Below are positions 12,574 to 22,790 of a stretch of DNA of 64,000 nt, piece after piece. How positions within the stretch are numbered: position 1 is the stretch's first letter; each line of letters starts with the position of its first letter. The notes beneath the pieces are model-generated. The model ran no database searches. It saw nothing but the letters and a program-made list of their open reading frames with translations, and was not told the DNA's origin. A program made the position numbers and the translations under genes. This DNA comes from Rugalucina vietnamica (lineage: Eukaryota > Mollusca > Bivalvia > Lucinida > Lucinidae). Location: NCBI GenBank assembly GCA_964017185.1, contig OZ024869.1, positions 57,438,761 to 57,502,760 of the forward strand, written 5' to 3'.

Positions 12574-13205
12574 AAACGATTTAGGCTCGATATTTCTAAG
12601 TATCTCCTGTCTCGATATGAAGATGATCGCGGTAATTTTATCGACCGAGTTGTAACCCAAGATGAGACATGGGTTCATCACTTTGACCCAGAGTCGAAAA
12701 TGCAAAGCATGCGATGGAAGCACCCTGGCTCACCACTCCAAAGAAGTTCAAGAGAGCTTCTTCGGCTGGGAAGGTGGTGGTCTCAGTCTTTTGGGATAGT
12801 CAGGGAGTAATCATGATTGATTATCTTCAACAAGGTCATACGATAAATGAATTGAGGTGCTTGCGCCAGGAAATTGCAAGAAAGAGGAGAGAAAAATTGA
12901 CTTGAAGTGTTCTGCTCTTGCAGGACAATGCGCCTGCTCACACGTCGCAAGTTGCCATGACTGCTGCGACTGAATTCGGATTCGATGTCCTTCCTTATCC
13001 CCCATATTCTTCTGATATGGCCCCTTCTGACTTCTATCTGTTCCCAAATTTCATGGAACAGTTTAGCAGCAAAGAAGGCGTCATAGCAGCAGTGAACGAG
13101 TATTTTAAAGACCAGGAAAAGGACTTCTATTTGGAAGGGATAAGCAAGCTCGAACAGAGATGGACTAAAAGCATTGCTTTGAAGGGGAATTATATTGAAA
13201 AGTAA
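12574..13205 (+). pseudogene. mariner transposase, catalytic part (piece 3 of 3)
   Basis: The translation continues from KRFRLDISKYL through VVTQDETWVHHFDPESK (first catalytic Asp), a frameshift near 12725, VFWDSQGVIMIDYL, QDNAPAHTS (second Asp) and YPPYSSDMAPSDF (third Asp). Between the second and third Asp lie 34 residues, the DD34D signature of mariner. It closes at GNYIEK and a TAA, just before the 3' inverted repeat. A deletion and a stop near 12850-12905 disable it. Confidence 0.92.
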
Positions 13206-13273
13206 TCACCAGATTTTCATTCCCTGGTAACCACAAGCACTTGAGGCTTAGAACTTTCTGATCACACCTCGTA

Positions 13274-13655
13274 TTTCTCAAAGCCCACAGACTTGCTCAA
13301 AAAGATACTCGACTTATAGTTTAAGACGACACAAAAAGTTGGTTCAAACAACATATTCTAACAAGTTATTGTCATTAACAAAACTTAGAATACAAACAGC
13401 TATCAAGTTCTTGGTTAAGTAACTTTTTGGGTTATTATTGATCTTTTATGCGAGCATAATCAGAAATTATTTTAATTCATATACTAGCAATATGTTTATT
13501 GTCTTAAAATACTGTCTTTCTTAAGCAAGTAAGGAAGTTTGCAAACAATAAATCTGGTAATTCTAATTGCAATTCTTCTAGCATTTGCTGGTCCAATCAT
13601 CCTTCAATCATTTTGATATACATTTGTGAAAACTCTTTCAAGGATAAGATCCAGA
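13274..13655. other. Unique AT-rich interval
   Basis: This short stretch lies between the end of the mariner and the start of family-A element A1. No reading frame, repeat or RNA signal is recognised. Confidence 0.5.
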
Positions 13656-14011
13656 CAAGAGGACCAATGGTCCTGTAAACGCTCACCTGAGATCTGCTGT
13701 ATATACGAATGATATAGAAAATAGTCTCAGTATAGGGGCAGATGAAGCCCTTGGGCCATTTTTTTTTTTCAGAATAATCAATATACTGTCCATACGTTTT
13801 CCCTTCAAATGACATTTTAACAGTTTACCCATTCAAATACATAGGCAACCCATGTTGACCTTGCCTTAAAATAGGTCAAGGTCATCACAGGGTCATGATT
13901 TATACATACATTGTAGTACTTGAGTCATCGATGCTTCATGCCACTTTCTTCGAAATCGGTCCAACGGTTCCGGAGAAGAAGATTTTTGAAGGGTTTATAC
14001 TATATATGGGC

Positions 14012-14140
14012 ATAGCGGTCATCTTGGTCATGTGACCTGGATTATTTATATATACGTTGATTTCCCCATTCTATAGATGCTTCATATGAAATTTGGCTTT
14101 GATTGGCCAAGCGGTTTCAGAGGAAAGGATGTTTGAATAT
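14012..14140 (+). repeat. Left copy of direct repeat flanking the retroelement
   Basis: It is nearly identical to 16474-16602 at a constant offset of 2462 bp. Both share variants not seen in other family-A copies I compared: ACGTTGATTTCCCCATTC and AGGAAAGGATGTTTGAATAT. This implies a recent duplication of one family-A segment around the retroelement, not two independent copies. Confidence 0.85.
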
Positions 14141-14354
14141 GTGGAATTAAACTCTTTAATTTTATTTAGACGAAGCACCAGCCGGCGCTCAAGCGACTAT
14201 ATTGAGCTTTCGCGGGTTCCTGGGAGTTCCGCCTCGCATATCATTATTGTGGCGCCATTATTGTTTCCAGCGCGCATCTGGAAGGATGGACTTGTTTTTA
14301 AACTTTAGATTATAGTTAATATATTAAGAAAATTATGCTGTGAATAACAACATC

Positions 14355-15257
14355 ATGTCGGACAACGAGGACACTAATGTCGCCCCATTGGCGTTTAATT
14401 TTGATGACTGGGCAAATAGCTTAGGACTAAAACGCCCTGTGACACAGACTCTTCGAAATGAAGAATTAGTCACTAAGGAAGCATTAATATTGTTAGAGTC
14501 AAAGGACTTGAAGGAATTGGGGTTGACAATGGGCTCAGTGAAGATGATAATGAACGACATTAATAAGTGGAAATGTGTACCTATAATCGAAGAAAAGGAT
14601 GAGAATGCCGAACTTCTGGAAGGGGCAGGTAAGACATTTGATCACCTCCTCAGCGACCCGACTGCCCCTTCCCCCAAGCACGCCACCTCGGTTTTCGACC
14701 AGATGGACCCGCGGGCTATTCTCACAATTAAGTCCCAGACGCAAAAGGCTATCCATATCACTCAGTTTCTCACTGAGAAGAGCAAACGGCGCCGACAAGG
14801 CAGGCGCAAGGAGTTCGTTCTTAAGTCCGGCAGTGCGAATGCTGAAACCCTTGTGCTCAAGGCCGACGAGGAACATCCATACTTAGGCATTTTTATGGAG
14901 GAATGGGGTGCCGCGAATATGCGACTCCTCAATCACCTACTAACCACAAAGAAACTTGCCAGAGAAAATATCGAATTTTACCTGGCATATACCACCAAGA
15001 TTTACGAGCTCGCCGAGAAATACGACTGGAACTCCGTGCTCAACTACGATTATGCTTACAGGGAACTGCAGGCAGAACACCAGTTCCAGTGGGGCACCTT
15101 TTCTCCCAGCATGGAGCTTCAACTTCTCGTCCCTAAACGTAATCAACCGCCCTCTAAGTCAGGCTACCAACCTCCGTCAAAAACCGAGGATTGTAAAATA
15201 TTCAAAGCGAAAGGGTCATGCCCTTTCGGTTACCTCCTGCAAATACCGCCATCCTAA
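14355..15257 (+). pseudogene. Gag-like ORF with SAM-like N-terminus (DIRS-like element)
   Basis: A 300-residue frame starting at the ATG at 14355. Residues about 16-72 fit a sterile-alpha-motif fold by pattern: DDWANSLGL, a helix with ESKDLKELGL, and KMIMNDINKW. The middle contains basic KSKRRRQGRRK. The C-terminal third has ENIEFYLAYTTKIYELAEKY and YRELQAEHQFQWGT, a conserved block of DIRS-type Gag proteins in invertebrates. At the end, CKIFKAKGSC starts a CCCH-type zinc knuckle, but its third Cys and His (CKYRH, 15238-15252) lie in another frame. The frame is therefore broken inside the knuckle and the protein ends early. Assignment to Gag is by position and pattern. Confidence 0.7.
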
Positions 15258-15302
15258 AGCGAATCATACGCCTGAAACACCAAATGACAATTCCGGAATA
15301 AA

Positions 15303-15481
15303 AAACATGTAAACCGGTCTACAGCTCTGAACTATGAGGCATGGGAAAAGGAACTACCTGAAGACTATAAGGATCGTGAATATTTGTTATCTGGAATTCG
15401 TGATGGCTTTCATATTGTCGATTCATTAAACATTACTAATTACGTTGAAGTGGAAAATTTATCGTTCTGCTACCGGCGCAC
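15303..15481 (+). pseudogene. Frame-disrupted Gag-Pol linker of the DIRS-like element
   Basis: A conserved-looking stretch (NYEAWEKELPEDYKDREYL, then GIRDGFHIVD) is readable here in a frame different from both the Gag-like and the RT parts. It precedes the RT domain as in related DIRS-type Pol proteins. At least two frame changes separate 15200 and 15490, so no continuous polyprotein can be made. Confidence 0.6.
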
Positions 15482-16480
15482 GTGGAGAGACAAATCTTCA
15501 CCGAAATTGAAAATGGTCGCTACAAAGTCGTCAATGAGAAGCCCCACATTGTATCTGCACTTGGGGCCATTCCCAAGAAAAACTCACCGGATGTCAGATT
15601 GATTCATGATGCCTCACGGCCTTCTGGATTTGCCCTTAATGACTTTGCCAAAAACAATCCCTTCAAATATCAATCGATTCAAGACGCTGTGGACTTAGTA
15701 ACCCCAGGTTACTATTTTGCCAAACTGGATCTATCAAACGCATTTCGCTGTGTGAAATCTCATAGATCAAATTTCAAAGCCACTGGATTAAAATGGCGTT
15801 TCCAAGGTGATAAACATTACACGTATTTAATTGACGAGCGTCTTCCATTCGGTGCTCGTAAGTCCCCAGAGATATTCAATTCGATTACGCAAGCAGTCAG
15901 AGAAATGATGAAACGCAAAGGTTATGACACCATTATCTGTTACCTAGATGATTTCTTGATAGTGGCACAAACTCACAGTGAATGTATTCAGGCGCTTAAT
16001 GAGCTGTTATGTTTACTTAGACGGCTTGGATTTCAGATCAACTACAAAAAACTTGAGGGACCTACACATGAAATCACTTTTCTTGGAATAGTGTTAAATT
16101 CGATAACAATGACACTGTCGATACCGGGAGAAACACTTGAAGACGTTGCATTAACAATGAAGTCATTTATATCTTGCAGGAAAGTTACGAAACGTGACAT
16201 TCAAAGCCTTGTAGGCAAGTTAAATTGGATAACTCAATGTGTTTACGGTGGCCGTTTTCACATGCGCCGACTTATTGATAAGTCTAACACTCTGAAAAAA
16301 CCTTGGCATAGAACTCACGTGACGCTTGAAATGAACATTATGTGGTGGCTGAGTTTTATGCAAACATTTAATGGGACCATGCCTATGATAGACTGTAGAC
16401 CGGCAACGCCATGTAGCATTGACTCTTGTAAACTCGCAGGAGGCGCCTTTTATCAAGGCGACTTTGTACATACTATGTGG
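15482..16480 (+). pseudogene. Reverse transcriptase with truncated RNase H, DIRS-like
   Basis: An open frame of about 330 residues. RT motifs in order: VRLIHDASRP, FAKLDLSNAF (first catalytic Asp), RLPFGARKSPEIFN, ICYLDDFLIVA (catalytic Asp pair), TFLGIVLNS, then the thumb-like QSLVGKLNWITQCVYGGR. RNase H begins at SIDSCKLAGGAFYQGDF but stops after about 20 residues, where family-A repeat DNA takes over; the translated frame then runs on into repeat sequence to a stop at 16522. In an intact element this enzyme copies the RNA into DNA. RT identity is secure; the DIRS-like label rests on motif style. Confidence 0.85.
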
Positions 16481-16602
16481 CCATCTTGGTCATGTGACCT
16501 GGATTGTTTATATACACGTTGATTTCCCCATTCTATAGATGCTTCATATGAAATTTGGCTTTGATTGGCCAAGCGGTTTCAGAGGAAAGGATGTTTGAAT
16601 AT
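16474..16602 (+). repeat. Right copy of direct repeat flanking the retroelement
   Basis: Partner of 14012-14140. After 16602 the family-A core continues normally (TATGGTAATATACATG), whereas at 14140 it is cut by the retroelement. This makes 16602 the true continuation of the interrupted element. Confidence 0.85.
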
Positions 16603-17009
16603 TATGGTAATATACATGCATAATGCCCCCCGGGGCTGGGGCAAAAGAGTCCCTGGGATCCAATTTTTTTCAGAATCATTAATATTCAGTCCTACTGCCC
16701 ATTTCCTGCAAGACTTTCACTTAAAATGACATTTTAAAAGTTTTCCCCATTCAAATGCATTGGCGACCTATGTTGACCTTGCCGTAAAATATGTCAAGGT
16801 CATCCAAAGGTCATAATTTATAAACACATTGTAGTACTCTAGTCCCCAAAGCTTCATGCCAAGTTTCCTTGAAATCGGTCCAGTGGTTCCGGAGAAGAAG
16901 AATTTTGAAGGGCATGGTGGCCATCTTGGTCATGTGACCTGGATTATTAAGAAACAAACTGGTTCCCCCTTCCTATAGATGCTTCATATAAAATTTGGCT
17001 TTGATTGGC

Positions 17010-17400
17010 TACCCTAGAACCCGAAATCCTGTATCTCGCATATTTAGAGTTGGAGGTGACATCATCTGCTATAGTTGGTTTGAATGCATTTTTGGCTAGT
17101 CCTAACCTTCCCTAAGAAGGATTAGGTGGGCTGCTCTTGAAATTTTTTTGGCATGATAGTCTAATCAGGCGATGTTGTATGGTACTGCTATGAAAAAAGC
17201 TTTTAATCTAATAAACAGACAACTACATACTTCTCCATTATCCAGTCATTTTCTCTGTCTGTATGACTTGCTTTTGTATTTTAAACAATTTTAGAAACTA
17301 TTGATTTGATTATGAAACACTTGTATTGCTAAAACATTTTTCTGTATTAATATTTTTACCACTTTACATGTAAAATTACCCCACCCACCTTATTAATATA
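17010..17400 (+). repeat. Left terminal repeat of element T
   Basis: It starts TACCCTAGAACCCG and carries GGAGGTGACATCATCTGC, AATTTTTTTGGCATGATAG and ACCCCACCCACC. It matches, inverted, 25109-25319 plus 21349-21515. Confidence 0.8.
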
Positions 17401-18004
17401 CATGTATGCAATTTTAATGTTAATCTTCTTATGGTTAGTTTGTTTTTAACAATCTATCCTCTTTAACATGCTTAAACAATAGCCTGAAAAGCAATAAAAC
17501 TGTTTACTAAACTGTATGGACCTATACTTAGGGGTATACCTAAATGTGGTAATGCATCAATGGTATAAAATAGTGTAAAGTCAACTACATGCACATTTGT
17601 ACTAGTGAATATTTTCAGGAAGTCTTGGTTTGAAAATATTTCTAAATTAGGCATTCTTCCTTTTCGATGACTGATTCAAGTTAATGGCAAAAGAAATGTG
17701 AACTAAGAACTGGTAACTTGCCTCTTTGCACAGGAGCGGTGGCTGCTTAGCGACTGACAGCCCGACAAGACCATAACTAATTACCGAGGAGGGCGAAATG
17801 CATTAAAACAATCAAGACTATAACTAAAATGAAGTTTGTGGCATTTTCTTAGAGCTGTATGATGCATATTAAGTCAATTTAGGTATATTTGCTAATGGTC
17901 AAGCTCAGTACAGACATAAGATACCAATTGTATGTACGCTTTAGCATTATTTTGGAATATTTCTGACGCTTACCTTACTATACACCGAAATCAAAAATTG
18001 TCTC

Positions 18005-18390
18005 TTACCCTAGAAAAAAGTATCTCTCATATTTTTAGTTTGAGGTGACATCTCCTGCTATAGTTGGTTTGAATGTTTTTAAGAAGTCCTCACCTTCCCG
18101 ATGAAGGATCACATGGGTTGCTTTTGAATTTTTTTTGGCACAATGCTCAAATTCATTGATGTATGGAGGTAGTGCTATGACAAAAAGCTATATTCTATGA
18201 AAAGTCTGCTAAAATGTAGTATATAAATTGGTTCTTGTTACTTATTTGTTAGTTACTTTCCAGTGCATTGTATATTGTTTGTAAGCAAAAGTATAAAGTG
18301 CAGTCTCATTTTACTCTAAAAACCTCATGATCCTTTGAAAGTATGGCATTATTTCACACAGAATTACCCCACCCACTTTTAAACTCTGCA
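18005..18390 (+). repeat. Internal direct copy of the T terminal repeat
   Basis: It begins TACCCTAGAAAAAAG and repeats the same block order as 17010-17400 (GAGGTGACATCTCCTGCTAT, ATTTTTTTTGGCACAATG, ACCCCACCCACTT) about 995 bp downstream. This could be the original end, with the outer copy added by a tandem event. Confidence 0.75.
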
Positions 18391-18699
18391 AAATGATGAT
18401 TGTAACATGACAGTTAGCATTTATCAGAATATCACGATATTTTCTTTGAAATGTATTATACATATATTGATAGAACATTATCATTCACAATATTAGTCTG
18501 CAACCTCATTACAAAATACCTCGATATAACATTAATGTTAATAGAACTTGCTTAAGTTGGAGGTACAAACGTAAGTACTTTTGATGAAACTTTGTCAAAA
18601 AATTTCCGAAGTATTACTCCCATTTAAATGAAACATTATGTTATATTATGTTATTATATATCACAGGCAACAGTGCAGTGCCTTAGTAATACATGTAAT

Positions 18700-20960
18700 T
18701 GGATGCCATTTGAAGCCTTATAGGTCAATTAGCAGCCGATTTACAGGTAATTTTGAGAGTCAGTTCCTGATTTGTCTGCATTTTGCTCTTATTTTTTTAA
18801 AATACTGAAAGATAAAGTCGCACAATTTCTTAATATGGACCAGTAGAGCATTGTCTTCTCAATCTTATGATGCCATCTACATTTCTATAGCGCCATAAAA
18901 AGCCAAGATGCAGTAACTTTTGTAAGTATACCCCTTTAATTTTTATTCATTTTTTCTCTAATTATTTAAGTATTCATAAATATTTTTGAACAATTGAAAT
19001 CACATGATTAATTTATTTGAACATATACAAATAGACAATTGTCTTGGATATCATTTTGCACCATTTTCAGCTCTTTATGGCCGTTTGAGGCGATGATAGA
19101 AGGACTTTTGTATGTATACCCATTATCGTTTCCGCGTTTTTTCCCTATAAGTTTTACGCATGCATAAAAATTATTAAAACATTTAATCGTATGGTTAATA
19201 CATCTGAATACCAGCTACTGTGCCTTAGTCAAAGCAATCATTTAACACCATTTTCAGCTATTTGGGACCGCAATAGGCCGAGATATAAGAACTTATGTTA
19301 GTATACCCCTTCATTTTTTCCTCAAATTTTCTTTAAGTATTTATGTTTTCAATAATATTTTTGAAATTTGAAACTATATGAATAATTTATATGATTACAC
19401 TCCAATAGATAATTGTCTAAACAATTATGTGATGTCATTTTCAGCTCTTTATAGCCATTTGTTGACTAGAAACAAGAACTTATGTACGTATATCCCTTTA
19501 TTTTTTCCGCATTTTTCCCATCTTCTATGCCTTCACAAAAATTATTAGCATTCAGAGTTCCTTTGATTTATAAGTGAAAACAAACTTATAGAACAAGATC
19601 AAAGCAATCTTTTGACATCACTTTCAGCTATTCAGGCTCATCATAGGCCAAGATGTAAGATTTTTTGTAAGTGTACCCCATTTTATTTTCCTCATTGTTT
19701 CTTTAATTATCTATGTTTTCGATAATATTTTAAAACTTAGAAATCATTTTATTAATTCATCCGATTCCATAGCAAAAGATAATTGTCATAGCAATTATTT
19801 AACACCATTTTCAGCTCTTTATGGTCATCTGGTTCCATGATACAAGGACTTTTGTACGTAGGTTGTTCGGAAAGTTCGTGTAATTGTGTTATACCTCTAA
19901 TAATTTTCATCCATTTTACTTTAAAGTTGGTGTGCGTGAACTTCCATTTATTCTTAATTGTAGGTCATACACATGAAATGCGTAGATATTGTTGGTGTTT
20001 ATGCTGAGAAAGTGTGATCATCGCCAACTGGATTAAAATGATGTTTGACATTTTCACAACATCTTTTTGACGTTGGCGTGCTCCGGGTACCCATACCGCA
20101 CCTTTTTGTAATGAACATATTTTTATTATGTCTCAGTGCGTCACCTTGGTTTTCACAGCATTCAAACAGCATGCTGAAGTTAAAATAGGTATGTTTTTTT
20201 TGTTTTACTAAGAATATTATGTGAATGATCAAACAAGTATTCGAACTTTCCGAACGCCCCTCGTATGTATACTCTGTCATCGTTTCCGCATTTTGTTCTA
20301 TATTTTTTACGTATTCATAAAAGTCATTAATACATTTAATCATATGTTTATATATCTGAATACCAACCAACGTGCCTCGGTCAAAGCAATCATTTAACAC
20401 AATTTTCAGCCATTTTTTGCCGCCAGAGGCTAATCTACAAGAACTTAAGTAAGTATACCCTTTCATTTTTTCCTCAAATTTCCTTTAACTATTTATGATT
20501 TCAATACTATTTTTGAAACTTGAAATCATATGATTAATTTATCTGATTATAAACCAATAGATAATTGTCTAAACAAGTGTTTGATGCCATTTTCTGCTCT
20601 TTATAATCATTGTTTGACTAGAAACAGAACCTTTTGTAAGAATACCCCTTTATTTTTCTGACATTTTTCCTCCATCTTCTATGCCTTCATAACAATTATC
20701 ACCACTTTCAGTCATCCAAAATATTAATATATATTTATTTATATGAATACCAGCCTATAGAACCAAGTCTAAGTAATCATAAAACACCATTTCAGCTATT
20801 TAGGACTATCAGAACTTTTGTAGGTATACCTCTTTATATTTTCCACTATTTTGCGTAAGTGTCATAACGTTTTCTTGACACTTTAACCCTCATGATTATA
20901 TATCTGACATTGCTTCAAAATTTTTTCGATACCATTTCCAGCCTTTCAGGACCGTGAGAA
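18700..20960 (+). repeat. 185-bp tandem array inside element T
   Basis: About 11 diverged units, each with CACCATTTTCAGCT-CTTTA, then ACTTTTGTAAGTATACCCCTT, an ATTTTTTCC stretch and CATAAAAATTATT. Representative starts are near 19060, 19247, 19432, 19615, 19799, 20395, 20584 and 20784. Alternate units resemble each other more closely, hinting at a 370-bp higher-order unit. One unit is split by a mariner MITE. Confidence 0.8.
19857..20263. mobile_element. mariner-type MITE, 407 bp
   Basis: Imperfect inverted ends contain GTTCGGAAAGTTCG (left) and CGAACTTTCCGAACGCC (right), flanked by TA on each side (19855-19856, 20264-20265). Removing the element restores the tandem unit ACTTTTGTATGTATAC. 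The end sequence CGAGGGGCGTTCGGAAAGTT is typical of mariner inverted repeats. The interior has no transposase motif. Confidence 0.85.
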
Positions 20961-22689
20961 GCTGAAGTACTATTTAACTTTGGTAGATATGGCCTTTTAT
21001 TTTTAAAGACCACACTAAAATACACCGATATGGACATACCTATAATGTATTGAACAGCGATTGATACCTTTTTGGTATACGACTGTGGCCTATATAGTAC
21101 TTCTTATTTTGCCTTCCAAATGTTTCATTATAACTGGATGAAAATATAAATTGTTTTGTCCAAAAAAGAACTGATTTCGGCAAATTACGTGCTACAGACA
21201 TACAGTTGAACAGACCAAAACGGTCAGCTGTAGATACAAATACCCAGATAGGCACAAAGACAAAGTGAAATCTCGATCAATGATGTTTCAAATAAAAGTA
21301 TCTAAAAAGCAAAGCTATAGATAAATTTCGAACACGCACATTGCGTGAAAGTGGGTGGGGTAACTTGGCATGAAAAAACCCTACATTATAAAGGATTTAT
21401 AGCGCTTTATGATCTTTAAATGCATTTTGAAAGGTGTGAAGTCATTCATATTTAAAGTATTTGTATAAATATGCATTGTTTTATTTATCAAAAAAGCACA
21501 ATGTCACTATAAATGCAGGCCTAGAAAAATCCACACGTCCGCTCGTATTTACAAGTGAAAGTTCGATACGGGCGAGTGGAAATTTACCCTGGCTCGCCCG
21601 ACAGGACGAGTAGCATTTTCGGGACTGACTCGAGGCAGCAAATGTCCGTAAATGCAAAATCAGCTGAAGATTTCGTTTCCGATTGTCAACCGGATGTTTG
21701 CACTACGTCACTAGTCCGCAGTAAATGAAATTCAATAAAATCCGGTACATGGTCCAAATACCGGAAAGCATTGGTCATTTTATTCACGTCGCGCCGTACT
21801 ATCGAGACTATTCTTAACTATTTTAACCTATCATCTATCATCCCCTCACTATCACACTCTTTTCCCTCACTGTCACACTTTTTTAGCTTTTAGCCTCATC
21901 CTATTAACATACTTGGACTTTTTCGACAGCGCTACATGCCTAGAATGTCCGCGAGGGCGTATGGCATTATGCAACTGGGACAATTTACCTCAGTCAGCTA
22001 AGGGACGTTACCAAGGCGTTACCTGGAAAATTACCTGTGCAGATCAAATTTCGATTGTTTCCCATAGATTGCGATGTGCGCGATGTCCTATTTTTGACAC
22101 CTGAGGGACAATTATCAATATAGACCTGTGTTTTACAGGTAACTTGTGGCTAAGGCCTGGGATAGATTTATGCAATTTGAGTTATATGAAATTGAAAGAA
22201 AAAGAGCCCATCATAGTAATAGTAATAAGAAATGGATGTTTCAAGGGTTCTGACCAGATTAGACGTATTCCGTCTGTGCAGTCAAAAATGCATCATGAAA
22301 ACATGTCGATGCAATGAATACTCTCTTAAATCCCAAAATTATTTAGTTAAACTGGGGTATACAGGGTAACCCTATTTTTTCATATTTTTGCTCCAAAGCG
22401 GTTCTTACGTGTATCCTTATTCCATGTTTCGAGCAAAAATATGAAAAAATATCAAATATTTCCAGTGAAATGTTTCTATCATTACCGCTGAAAAACATCT
22501 CTATATATTGCACGAGGAAGTTTTCCCAATGGGTAAACTATATTTGAATTCTTGAAATTAGAAAAGATAACAATTATTTTTCATAAAATTTACCACACAT
22601 GTGCATGCTCCTTAGAATTGAAGGAGCGGACTTTGCTTTTTGGTAATTAAAATGGGTGCTTTTTGGTAATTAAAATGCAGTAGAAGGGA

Positions 22690-22790
22690 GCTCCATATCG
22701 AGCGGTCCTGGGTTCGAAACCCTCATGGGGCACTGTGTTTTGTCCTTGAGCACGACGCATTAATTCCCTAGAGTAACGTTGTATGCATGG
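22690..22790 (+). mobile_element. tRNA-derived SINE fragment
   Basis: A strong box B, GGGTTCGAAACCC (22710-22722), is followed by a tRNA-like CCCTCATGGGGCAC and then TTGTCCTTGAGCACGACGCA, a conserved post-tRNA block also seen near 5110. Box A is weak (AGCTCCATATCGAGCGG). No tail is found. Confidence 0.6.

Larger units (their letters stand above)
3396..13271 (+). mobile_element. mariner (DD34D) element split by two nested insertions
   Basis: The left terminal inverted repeat CGAGGTGTGATCAGAAAG (from 3396) is matched by its reverse complement ending at 13271, and both ends are flanked by TA (3394-3395, 13272-13273), the mariner target. The mariner-derived DNA is in three pieces: 3396-3595, 8639-8955 and 12574-13271, about 1.2 kb in total, which is the usual size of an intact mariner. 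The rest is inserted DNA: a 5.0-kb element with an ATTAAA duplication and a pearl-like element. The transposase frame is also broken by small frameshifts and stops. The order of events is mariner first, then the two insertions. Confidence 0.9.
14141..16477 (+). mobile_element. DIRS-like retrotransposon fragment
   Basis: A Gag-like frame (14355-15257) is followed by a reverse transcriptase and the start of an RNase H domain (15482-16480). The RT style, with RLPFGARKSPEIF and YLDDF followed by an RNase H opening of the D-x-C...AGGAFY type, resembles DIRS-order elements rather than Ty3 or LINE. The tyrosine recombinase and 3' end are missing: the RNase H frame stops at the junction with family-A DNA, where the two sequences share a few bases (GTGG). 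GC-rich 5' sequence (14160-14290) differs from the AT-rich surroundings. Not expected to be active. Confidence 0.75.

Noticed and set aside
19999..20466. A 155-codon minus-strand frame
   Set aside because: It crosses the boundary between the mariner MITE and the 185-bp satellite, so it is chance.
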